Shown here piece by piece: positions 1 through 5,462 of a DNA stretch of 7,001 nt (positions within the stretch are counted from its first letter, which is position 1; every line of letters starts with the position of its first letter). Origin of the DNA: Nitrococcus sp. (lineage in GTDB: Bacteria > Pseudomonadota > Gammaproteobacteria > Nitrococcales > Nitrococcaceae); NCBI GenBank assembly GCA_030452365.1, contig JAKDMK010000118.1, forward strand, positions 1-7,001, in the 5' to 3' direction. The translations under genes were made by a program, and so were the position numbers. The notes under the pieces are model-generated. The model saw only the letters and a program-made list of their open reading frames with translations, had not been told where the DNA came from and ran no database searches.

Positions 1-89
1 TACGTCATGCGTTGGCGGCCGGCCTGACGGCCGATCTCGCCGGCGTTTGCGCCGCCGTAGCGATCTGCTCTTATCTGTACCGACCCTGA
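1..89 (+). CDS. C-terminal fragment of an unidentified, probably membrane, protein
   Basis: One frame is open from the left edge to a TGA at 87-89 and encodes about 28 residues. They include a hydrophobic stretch (AAGLTADLAGVCAAVAI, then CSYLYRP at the end) that looks like a final transmembrane helix with a short basic tail. The overlapping dacB frame is also open here, so openness alone proves nothing. I prefer this frame because its composition is helix-like, while the dacB frame here is arginine- and serine-rich with no recognisable character. The family cannot be identified from so few residues. The gene would run in the same direction as dacB, 248 bp upstream of it. Confidence 0.4.
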   Translation, partial: RHALAAGLTADLAGVCAAVAICSYLYRP

Positions 90-103
90 GACTGTCCTAC
101 ATT

Positions 104-155
104 CCCGCTCAACATGGCCTCAGACCACCTGAGCGTAGCAGCGATGTTCAGCGGG
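104..155. repeat. Interrupted inverted repeat in the gap upstream of dacB
   Basis: The arms 104-115 (CCCGCTCAACAT) and 144-155 (ATGTTCAGCGGG) are complementary at 11 of 12 positions. A second short hairpin lies inside them: CTCAG at 119-123 and CTGAG at 129-133, with a 5-nt loop. The segment 106-111 (CGCTCA) could instead pair with 130-135 (TGAGCG), so two foldings exclude each other. The element begins 15 bp after the stop of the upstream fragment. No T-run follows, so it is not a standard intrinsic terminator. It could be a REP-like element, a processing or stability structure, or chance. The rest of 90-337 shows no convincing gene, tRNA or promoter. Confidence 0.45.
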
Positions 156-337
156 GACTTGAGGCAGGATCAGAACGCTTACCGCTCACCGCTCCTGTTT
201 CCTGTCCGTTCATCCCCCTGACTGCCGCAGGATGTGACTGTTTTCACGATCAAGTTGGGAGTGCCCCTGTAACATCTCACGTTAGGATTCAATGCCGCGC
301 CTTGGCACCGGCCCCGCCATTCAGCACGAAAAATGTA

Positions 338-1843
338 ATGTGGCGCTTATCACGCATTGCGGACGACTTGTTGCGCTCGATGGTGAGTGCGATCACGACG
401 CTTGCGCTACTCGCGACGACGGCGCCCGCCAGCGGCCAATGGCTCGACGAGTTGCGCGAACTGGATTCAAACCATGCCAGGGTCACCGCGCTGATAGTCG
501 ACCTGGCGGATATGTCCACCATCGCCGCGCTCAACCCCGACATGCGGCTGACCCCCGCTTCGGTCAGCAAGCTGTTCGTCGCCGCCGGCGGGCTTGAGCA
601 GTTCGGCCCGAATCACTGCTTTACCTCCACGTTCGCAACCGGCGCCGGCGTAACCGACGGCGTGGTCCACGGCAACTTGGTTTTCATCGGCGGCGGCGGC
701 CCATCGCTGGACAGCAAGCGCCTGTGGGCACTGGTGCAGCGCCTTAAGGCTGCGGGCATCATCCGGGTCAAGGGCCATCTGATTGTCGACAACGGCCTGT
801 TCGGGCCGTTTACCTGCGGGATCAAGGACCGTTGCGAGGCGCTGACCCGCGCCGCCGAAGCCTACAGCGCGCCGCTGTCATCGGCCGGCGTCAACTTCGG
901 TACGGTCAAGGTCACGATCTACCCTGGCGAGCAGGCTGGCGACACCGCGCGCACCGTGCTACACCCGCTCGGTCTGCCCGGCTACGTAATCGATAATCAG
1001 GTCACGACCGGCGTGCCAGGCACCCGACCCACCCTTGCCATCTGGCGCGAGTACGACGACGGGCAGAACATCCTGCACCTGCGCGGCAAACTGCCCGCCG
1101 ACGGACGCCATTACGATGTCTACCGTGCCGTGACTAATGCGGCGATGCAGACTGCGCGCGTGCTGGCGACGCTCCTAACCGACGCCGGCATCGAAGTCGA
1201 AGACAATGCACGGGTACGCCCCACCGCCAACCGCGTACTCACGCCGCTGGCCAAGATCAAGAGCAACCGACTCGCCGAGCAACTTATCCCCATGCTGGCT
1301 TACAGCAACAACTACATGGCCGACGTGCTCACGCTAGACATCGCCGCAGCTCGCGGCTTCGAATCCCCGCTGACCCTGGCCAGCGCCTCGCAAACCCTGG
1401 ATAAACTGGCTCGCCAGGCCATGCTAGAAACCTACCCCGAGCGCGCAGGCGATGCACCTGCGCCCATCTTCGACAGCGGCAGCGGCCTAGCGGTCGGCAA
1501 CAAGCTGTCCGCGCGCCACATCGTCGCCCTGCTCAATCACATGTATCACCAAGCCGCGCTGTTTCCCACCTTCTATGGCGCCATTGCGGTGCCCGTGTCC
1601 TCGATTTCAAGCACGCTCAAACACGGCAACCACCAATGGCTCACGCGGCTGAACGCCAAGACCGGCACCCTCACCGAACCGGTCACCGTGCGCGCGTTGG
1701 CGGGCTACTTTCGCATGCACGACGGCGGTTTCGGCGCTTTCGCCGTCATTATCAACGGTACCCCGCAACGCTCCGCCATCGGGTTTTACGACACCGTAAT
1801 CGCCTATCAGGAAGATATCGAAGCGATACTGGCGGAATACTGA
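338..1843 (+). CDS. dacB: D-alanyl-D-alanine carboxypeptidase/endopeptidase (PBP4 family)
   Basis: This periplasmic serine enzyme removes the terminal D-Ala of peptidoglycan stem peptides and cuts D-Ala-mDAP cross-links. Counted from ATG 338 it has 501 residues, close to the 477 of E. coli PBP4. The three penicillin-binding motifs are present: SVSK with the nucleophile Ser75, SNN at 323-325, and KTG at 441-443. The roughly 250-residue gap between the first two motifs matches the large insertion typical of this class. A later DSGSGLAVGN motif near residue 387 also fits. The N-terminus has an arginine-containing segment, then a hydrophobic core (about 15-29) and APASG, a plausible signal-peptidase site. 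The start is uncertain: neither ATG 338 nor the in-frame ATG 380 (487 residues) has a clear Shine-Dalgarno. ATG 338 is preferred because it gives the signal peptide a basic n-region. The same frame stays open upstream to the window edge, but that part has no protein-like character. The gene converges on bioA and has no operon partner visible on its 3' side. Confidence 0.93.
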   Translation: MWRLSRIADDLLRSMVSAITTLALLATTAPASGQWLDELRELDSNHARVTALIVDLADMSTIAALNPDMRLTPASVSKLFVAAGGLEQFGPNHCFTSTFATGAGVTDGVVHGNLVFIGGGGPSLDSKRLWALVQRLKAAGIIRVKGHLIVDNGLFGPFTCGIKDRCEALTRAAEAYSAPLSSAGVNFGTVKVTIYPGEQAGDTARTVLHPLGLPGYVIDNQVTTGVPGTRPTLAIWREYDDGQNILHLRGKLPADGRHYDVYRAVTNAAMQTARVLATLLTDAGIEVEDNARVRPTANRVLTPLAKIKSNRLAEQLIPMLAYSNNYMADVLTLDIAAARGFESPLTLASASQTLDKLARQAMLETYPERAGDAPAPIFDSGSGLAVGNKLSARHIVALLNHMYHQAALFPTFYGAIAVPVSSISSTLKHGNHQWLTRLNAKTGTLTEPVTVRALAGYFRMHDGGFGAFAVIINGTPQRSAIGFYDTVIAYQEDIEAILAEY

Positions 1844-2089
1844 CGCCAAAGTCCAGTTACGCATCGATTTGCCGAATGACGCTGGGAGTCGGTAACAGTC
1901 GACAGAGGGTACAATCTGGACAAGTCAACGGGTTCTGGGTAACCGGGCTGAAACCGGATTGCGTTCTATATATCGAATGATCGTCAAAAGATGCTGTTCA
2001 TTACGGATGTAGCGGTCCCAGTAGTCTCGTTGCCACAGTGGACAGGAGATTGCCGAATACAACTCGGCGATCCCGGAGACAGTGAGACG

Positions 2090-3388
2090 TCACAGCTCGT
2101 CGAGAATGGATGCGATTCCCCGATACGCCCATGCAAGCTCGTCCTTGGTGATACAGTATGGCGGCATCAGGTACAGCACATTGCCCAACGGCCGCAGCAG
2201 CAAGCCCCGGTCAAAGGCTTTGTGTTTGATCGTGGCAGAGACCGTATTTAGATACCCCGGACGTTCATCCGTCTTGATATTCATGGCGGCAATGGTGCCG
2301 ATAATTCGGACTTTATCGAGCTTGGGATGGGCGCTCAGCGGCTCCAGATATTTGCTATGCTCTTGCTCCAGGGTTTTGAAGCATTCTTCTTTTTGTTCGA
2401 GCAGTTCCATGGTCGCGATCGCCGCGGCGCAGCCCAACGGATTCGCGGTATAGCTGTGCCCGTGAAACAAGGTCTTAGCCGGATCGGAGCTTGCGAACGC
2501 CTCATAGACAGCATCCGAGCAGACCGTTACCGCTAGCGGTAAAAACCCGCCGGTCAGGCCTTTGGCAAGGGCGATCATATCCGGCTCGACGCCTGCGCGC
2601 TTGCAGGCGAACCAGTCTCCGGTGCGGCCGAAACCGGTCATTACCTCATCGAAAAAGAGAAGTGTGTCGTGCTGGCGTGCCAATCGATGCAGCGCCTGCA
2701 GAAATTCGACACGGCACATGCGCATGCCGCCCGCGCCCTGGATCAGGGGCTCGATCACGATCGCCGCGTAACGCTTGGGATGTTGTTCGAGAAGATCCGC
2801 AAGCCTGCGTAATGTCGCGGTTTCTTTTGCTTGAACCGTGTCGTCCCCCTGCCAGGTCGCTGGATAAGGCACATGCTCCACATGAAATAGCAACTCCTTG
2901 AATACATCCGTGAACAGCGATCGGGCGCTGACCGACATCGCCCCGAACGTATCGCCGTGATAAGCATGATCGAAGCAGATAAACGATCTGCGCTTCTCCC
3001 CGCGGTTGGCCCAGTACTGCCAAGCCTGCTTTATGGCAACTTCAACCGCTGTGGAGCCATCATCTGAGTAGAAAACGCGGTTCAGTCGTCCAGGCAATTT
3101 CTCAACGAGCTTCTCGGCAAGCTTTTCCGCCGGCTCGTGGGTGAAACCGGCAAAGATGACGTGCTCTAGCTGTTGCGCCTGCTGGTAGATGGCCGCGGCT
3201 ATTTCCGGCCTGGCATGGCCAAGCACGTTGACCCACCAGCTCGATATCAGATCAAGCAGCCGCTTGCCACCTTCCAACTCGAGCCAGGCACCGTTCCCGG
3301 CAGCAACCTTCAGCGGCGTTGGTGATCCCTTTATGGGCGTGAATGGATACCAAATATTGCGATGGCGCACGTGGAGATTTTCTTGCAT
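2090..3388 (-). CDS. bioA: Adenosylmethionine-8-amino-7-oxononanoate aminotransferase (DAPA synthase)
   Basis: This PLP enzyme of the cytoplasm transfers the amino group of S-adenosylmethionine to KAPA, giving DAPA, the substrate of BioD. It has 432 residues from ATG 3388, against 429 in E. coli. Family motifs in order: RNIWYPFTP near the start; SSWWVNVLGH (49-58), whose tryptophans line the substrate pocket; AYHGDTFGAMS (142-152), with the ring-stacking Tyr143; FFDEVMTGFGRTG with Asp247, which contacts the PLP pyridine nitrogen; LAKGLTGG with the Schiff-base Lys276; HSYTANPLGCAAA (311-323); and LLLRPLGNVLYLMPPY with Arg399 for the substrate carboxylate. The frame is open upstream to 3580, but that part overlaps bioD and crosses a repeat, so it is excluded. 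The Shine-Dalgarno before ATG 3388 is weak (AAGG, 11 nt away). The gene lies downstream of bioD on the same strand with a 127-bp gap, and the two are probably co-transcribed. No residue expected for catalysis is missing. Confidence 0.96.
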   Translation of the reverse strand: MQENLHVRHRNIWYPFTPIKGSPTPLKVAAGNGAWLELEGGKRLLDLISSWWVNVLGHARPEIAAAIYQQAQQLEHVIFAGFTHEPAEKLAEKLVEKLPGRLNRVFYSDDGSTAVEVAIKQAWQYWANRGEKRRSFICFDHAYHGDTFGAMSVSARSLFTDVFKELLFHVEHVPYPATWQGDDTVQAKETATLRRLADLLEQHPKRYAAIVIEPLIQGAGGMRMCRVEFLQALHRLARQHDTLLFFDEVMTGFGRTGDWFACKRAGVEPDMIALAKGLTGGFLPLAVTVCSDAVYEAFASSDPAKTLFHGHSYTANPLGCAAAIATMELLEQKEECFKTLEQEHSKYLEPLSAHPKLDKVRIIGTIAAMNIKTDERPGYLNTVSATIKHKAFDRGLLLRPLGNVLYLMPPYCITKDELAWAYRGIASILDEL

Positions 3389-3430
3389 AGCCAAACGAAC
3401 CTTAACTTTCGCGAGCTTGGAAACACTGCT

Positions 3431-3472
3431 TTTCGCATCGTCATCCCAGCGTTTCGCATTGTCATCCCGGCG
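3431..3472. repeat. Tandem duplication of a 21-bp unit between bioD and bioA
   Basis: Positions 3431-3451 and 3452-3472 are head-to-tail copies of a 21-bp unit that agree at 19 of 21 positions. Each starts TTTCGCAT and ends in GTCATCCC followed by AGCG or GGCG. The second copy runs into the palindrome at 3461-3486, so the unit looks like a half-palindrome that was duplicated with its flank. It lies in the bioD-bioA intergenic gap and is not expected to be translated. Confidence 0.75.
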
Positions 3473-3486
3473 TACGCCGGAATGAC
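3461..3486. repeat. REP-like 26-bp palindrome between bioD and bioA
   Basis: The sequence GTCAT-C-CCGGCG-TA-CGCCGG-A-ATGAC pairs along its whole length with a single C/A mismatch. In a minus-strand transcript, the direction of bioD and bioA, that position becomes a U-G wobble, so the RNA could form one continuous stem. It shares the 14-mer GTCATCCCGGCGTA with the element at 6876. Sequences of this kind are common dispersed palindromes in proteobacteria. No T-run follows, so it more likely affects mRNA stability or the bioD/bioA ratio than ends transcription. Confidence 0.8.
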
Positions 3487-3515
3487 GGAATTCAAAAGTT
3501 ATTCGAAACCCCGCT

Positions 3516-4151
3516 TTATCTGAAAATACTATTGAACATGGCTTGCAACGTAGGCCGACTAATCGCAGGCAACGGTTCAACTACTCCAATAACCGGGACT
3601 CTCCCATAATGTTCGATCGCTTGACGATTTATAGCATTCTCTGGCCCATTCATAATGACGCCGGCTATGGGTATAGACCGCAGCCGAAGCTGCGCGATGG
3701 ATAACAGCGTGTGGTTGATTGTACCAAGGCGCGTGTGTGTAACCAAAACAGCGGGAAGGCCCAGATGAGCAATCAGATCAATTATCATTTGGGTCGAATT
3801 AAGCGGCACCAGCAAACCACCGGCTCCCTCGACCACAATGCTCTCCTCGGGCGTGGCGGATGGCAGCACAAAATCATGCAGATGAATCTCGATGCCAGCC
3901 ATTGCGGCAGAAGCATGAGGGGATAATGGTGCCGTCAACCGGAAGCGCTCTGCAAAGAAACAGGTATCCGGCAAATCCGTTACGCGCTTGACGAACTGGG
4001 TATCCGTCTCCTCATCGAGCCCCGATTGCACGGGTTTCCAGTAACGCGCTCGCAAACCCAAGGTCAGCATCGCCGAAACCACGGTTTTCCCGATTCCGGT
4101 ATCCGTGCCGGTGACAAACAGCCTTTCCGGTAGGTCCAGGCGCGTGCTCAT
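3516..4151 (-). CDS. bioD: Dethiobiotin synthetase
   Basis: This cytoplasmic ATP-dependent enzyme closes the ureido ring of dethiobiotin from DAPA and CO2, the step after BioA. It has 211 residues (E. coli BioD has 225). Visible motifs are the P-loop GTDTGIGKT (15-23, Lys22); YWKPVQSG (37-44), with Lys39 at the position that contacts carbamate and phosphate; VEGAGGLLVP (107-116), the conserved Mg/DAPA-site loop; the LGTINHT segment (142-148); and MNGPE (167-171), whose Asn is at the position that reads adenine in E. coli. The ATG at 4151 has no clear Shine-Dalgarno; upstream there is only an AT-rich stretch with TAATAC (complement of 4170-4175), a possible -10 without a convincing -35. No BirA-type (TTGTAAACC...GGTTTACAA) or BioR-type operator was seen upstream. 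msrB ends 96 bp before the start on the same strand, so read-through from it is possible. Sampled lines of bioD are visibly less GC-rich than dacB or the glutamine synthetase gene. Confidence 0.96.
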   Translation of the reverse strand: MSTRLDLPERLFVTGTDTGIGKTVVSAMLTLGLRARYWKPVQSGLDEETDTQFVKRVTDLPDTCFFAERFRLTAPLSPHASAAMAGIEIHLHDFVLPSATPEESIVVEGAGGLLVPLNSTQMIIDLIAHLGLPAVLVTHTRLGTINHTLLSIAQLRLRSIPIAGVIMNGPENAINRQAIEHYGRVPVIGVVEPLPAISRPTLQAMFNSIFR

Positions 4152-4247
4152 AATAAATTCGACCGCTAAGTATTATTCGTCAGCTCTTACTCTATCCGTT
4201 ACACCGGCGAAAGATCTCAATGGGGTCAGCTCGATTGCCCAAACGAA

Positions 4248-4763
4248 TCAGACCGCCGCCGCGGCGGCCGGCGCGAAGTTTAGCGCCACACCGTTGATGC
4301 AGTAGCGCAGCCCGGTGGGCGGCGGGCCGTCCTCGAAGACATGGCCCTGGTGTCCGCCGCACCGGTTGCAGTGGACCTCGGTGCGCACCAAGAATAGAAA
4401 ACTGCGATCGTCTCGGGTACCGACGGCGCCCTCGATCGGCGCCCAAAAGCTCGGCCAGCCGGTGCCGCTGTGATACTTGGTCTCCGAGCTGAAAAGCCCC
4501 TGACCACAGCCGGTGCACTGGTAGATTCCCTTGCGCCCCTCGTCAAGCAGCGGGCTACTCCCCGCCGGCTCGGTGGCGTTCTCGCGGAGCACGGCGAATT
4601 CCTCTGAGGTCAGCAGTGCCCGCCATTCGGCCACACTATGCGTCACGTTGAAATGACCTTCGGCGGCAATGGCGCTCATCTGGTCCGTGAGACCACGCAA
4701 TAACACCGGCGAGGCGAGCAGCGCGCCACCGGCTATCAGCATTCGGCGTTTGGTGATATCCAT
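4248..4763 (-). CDS. msrB: Peptide-methionine (R)-S-oxide reductase, Tat-exported
   Basis: MsrB reduces the R-epimer of methionine sulfoxide in damaged proteins. The 171-residue product starts MDITKRRMLIAGGALLA: a twin arginine (6-7) before a hydrophobic run, then SAIAAEG near 30-36. This looks like a Tat signal peptide, so the enzyme is probably periplasmic. The catalytic domain (about 42-165) has two zinc-binding CxxC pairs (Cys83/86 and Cys132/135), SGTGWPSF (99-106), GHVFEDGP (140-147, His141) and RYCING with the catalytic Cys155. At residue 101, where E. coli MsrB and many others carry a resolving cysteine (SGCGWPSF), this protein has Thr. No other cysteine exists in the protein. It may therefore work as a 1-Cys enzyme recycled by an outside thiol partner. 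The start at ATG 4763 is fixed by GAGGGAGG just upstream and by the signal peptide. The frame stays open further upstream but overlaps the next gene there. The C-terminus ends in a short alanine-rich tail. No MsrA domain is fused. Confidence 0.95.
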   Translation of the reverse strand: MDITKRRMLIAGGALLASPVLLRGLTDQMSAIAAEGHFNVTHSVAEWRALLTSEEFAVLRENATEPAGSSPLLDEGRKGIYQCTGCGQGLFSSETKYHSGTGWPSFWAPIEGAVGTRDDRSFLFLVRTEVHCNRCGGHQGHVFEDGPPPTGLRYCINGVALNFAPAAAAAV

Positions 4764-4767
4764 GTTG

Positions 4768-4775
4768 CCTCCCTC
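4768..4775 (-). promoter_or_regulatory. Ribosome binding site of msrB
   Basis: On the minus strand GAGGGAGG lies 4 nt before ATG 4763. It is the strongest Shine-Dalgarno on this strand and sets the msrB start at the twin-arginine signal peptide, not at the upstream in-frame ATG at 5024. Confidence 0.8.
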
Positions 4776-4835
4776 GATTCGACCCGCCTTCATTTGCCGT
4801 AGAGCGGGGTCTACTGGTTGCGCCCGTACAAGCTC

Positions 4836-4855
4836 TTGTGAATATTGAACCACAA
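4836..4855. promoter_or_regulatory. Possible operator-like inverted repeat in the divergent msrB/DUF924 region
   Basis: TTGTG at 4836-4840 and CACAA at 4851-4855 form an inverted repeat with a 10-bp AT-rich spacer, between the two divergent genes. TTGTGAAT recurs as a direct copy at 4897-4904. The arms are only 5 bp, so chance is quite possible. I could not find a convincing -35/-10 pair for either direction in 4764-4953. Confidence 0.25.
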
Positions 4856-4900
4856 AAGGCGCCGTATTCTCCGTACGTGACTCCACATACCGCGCTTTGT

Positions 4901-4946
4901 GAATCCCCTCTCCCCCGGTTACGGGGAAAGCGCTAGGGCGAGGAGG
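4901..4946. repeat. Degenerate dispersed repeat of the CCCCTCTCCC...GGG.TAGGG.GAGG type
   Basis: The segment begins AATCCCCTCTCCC and ends CTAGGGCGAGG. From general knowledge this matches the outline of a common proteobacterial intergenic repeat in which CCCTCTCCC pairs with GGGAGAGGG. Here the right arm is decayed (GGGGAAAG). An imperfect stem remains: CTCTCCCC at 4908-4915 against GGGGAAAG at 4923-4930, with one mismatch. Its right end supplies the GAGGAGG that serves as Shine-Dalgarno for the gene at 4954. The family assignment is by recognition, not by search. Confidence 0.55.
4940..4946 (+). promoter_or_regulatory. Ribosome binding site of the DUF924 gene (TTG start)
   Basis: GAGGAGG lies 7 nt upstream of TTG 4954. 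This near-perfect spacing supports the unusual TTG start; no ATG or GTG in the frame would keep the conserved ILSFWFG motif at the N-terminus. Confidence 0.7.
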
Positions 4947-4953
4947 CCTTAAC

Positions 4954-5235
4954 TTGGAAGAAACCGCCCGCGAGATACTGTCGTTCTGGTTTGGTCCGGC
5001 GGCCGGGGACGCTGTCGTGGCCAAACGTCAGGGGAAGCTGTGGTGGAGCAAGAATACCAGGCTGGACGCTATAATCCGGGACCGGTTCGCCGCTACCCAC
5101 CAGAGGGCAGCGCGTGGCGAGCTCGACCACTGGGCCGGAACCCCCGGCGGGCGATTGGCGCTCGTGATCGTGCTGGACCGGGAGTCGACCACGGCAGAGC
5201 TCGAATTCCTGCGCCAGCGCGGGTCGAGCTTCTAG
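4954..5235 (+). pseudogene. DUF924-family protein with an in-frame internal deletion
   Basis: The 93-residue product has both ends of a DUF924 protein and lacks the middle. Residues 7-15 (EILSFWFGP), KLWWSKNTRLDAIIRDRF (28-45) and AARGELDHWAGTPGGRLALVIVLD (52-75) follow the family's N-terminal half. There the family normally continues LDQFxRNxYRG and then about 100 more residues, including the YLPFxHSE motif. Here LD is followed directly by RESTTAELEFLRQRGSSF, which matches the family's C-terminal ending (GRxSTPEExxFLxxPGSSF). Full-length members are about 180-200 residues. The junction is near 5176-5181. The start is TTG with a strong Shine-Dalgarno. The family's biochemical role is not established to my knowledge. 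Loss of half the fold including the most conserved motif suggests a non-functional remnant, though the frame and translation signals are intact, so a short product could still be made. It is divergent from msrB and lies 227 bp before the glutamine synthetase gene. Confidence 0.75.
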
Positions 5236-5462
5236 ACGATTTACCCCACAATGGCCTATCCGGCGATCGAGTCGGCCAAGGTGTGGCGCGCAAGCGGTGT
5301 CCCGAATCCCGCCCCAGAGGTCACGGGGAGTGTGTGGGCGGCGGAGCCAGGTGCCATGCGCTGAACTGGGAACCCGGATCGGCGCGAGCATCTCTCCACG
5401 GTGCTGAAAGACCGGAGATTGCACCATTTGCGCCGGCGCATTGCCGTAAGCACGGAGGAGTT
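5236..5462. other. Intergenic stretch with no supported gene
   Basis: The glutamine synthetase frame and the DUF924 frame are each partly open here, but no segment matches a family I recognise and none has a Shine-Dalgarno. The only clear signal is the ribosome binding site at its right end. A promoter for the next gene would be expected here if it is not co-transcribed with the DUF924 remnant, but I could not find a convincing one. Confidence 0.5.
5454..5460 (+). promoter_or_regulatory. Ribosome binding site of the glutamine synthetase-family gene
   Basis: GGAGGAG ends 2 nt before ATG 5463; counted from the GGAGG core the spacer is 4 nt. It fixes the start at MGNTNESA and argues against the in-frame ATG 423 nt upstream at 5040. 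Confidence 0.75.

Noticed and set aside
47..337. Upstream extension of the dacB frame by 97 codons
   Set aside because: The added residues resemble no PBP4 N-terminus, would place the signal peptide internally and overlap the likely end of the upstream gene. GC-rich DNA often stays open by chance.
90..337. Riboswitch, tRNA or insertion-sequence remnant upstream of dacB
   Set aside because: No tRNA T-loop or CCA pattern, no recognisable riboswitch core boxes and no transposase-like peptide in any frame.
2049..2071. Hairpin ATTGCCGA/TCGGCGAT as terminator of bioA
   Set aside because: The stem is only 8 bp with one wobble and a 7-nt loop, and no T-run follows in either direction. No other good terminator was found in 1844-2089.
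1991..2251. Small plus-strand frames across the bioA 3' end
   Set aside because: They lie mostly antisense to the well-supported bioA and have no ribosome site or family character.
3389..3580. N-terminal extension of bioA by 64 codons
   Set aside because: It overlaps the end of bioD and translates the repeat and palindrome. The BioA family begins near MQENLHVRHRNIWYPF.
4152..4247. BirA or BioR operator upstream of bioD
   Set aside because: Neither the TTGTAAACC/GGTTTACAA pattern nor TTATNNATAA is present. Only a weak TAATAC -10-like hexamer without a -35 was seen.
4764..5024. N-terminal extension of msrB
   Set aside because: It overlaps the divergent DUF924 gene on the opposite strand and would bury the twin-arginine signal. 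A strong Shine-Dalgarno precedes ATG 4763.
5236..5364. Possible continuation of the DUF924 frame after its stop (reads TIYPTMAYPAIESAKVW... to a TGA at 5362)
   Set aside because: The family normally ends at GSSF, exactly where the stop lies. The following 42 codons match nothing I recognise and have no ribosome site.
5040..5462. N-terminal extension of the glutamine synthetase-family gene
   Set aside because: It runs out of frame through the DUF924 coding sequence, has no family similarity, and ATG 5463 has its own Shine-Dalgarno.
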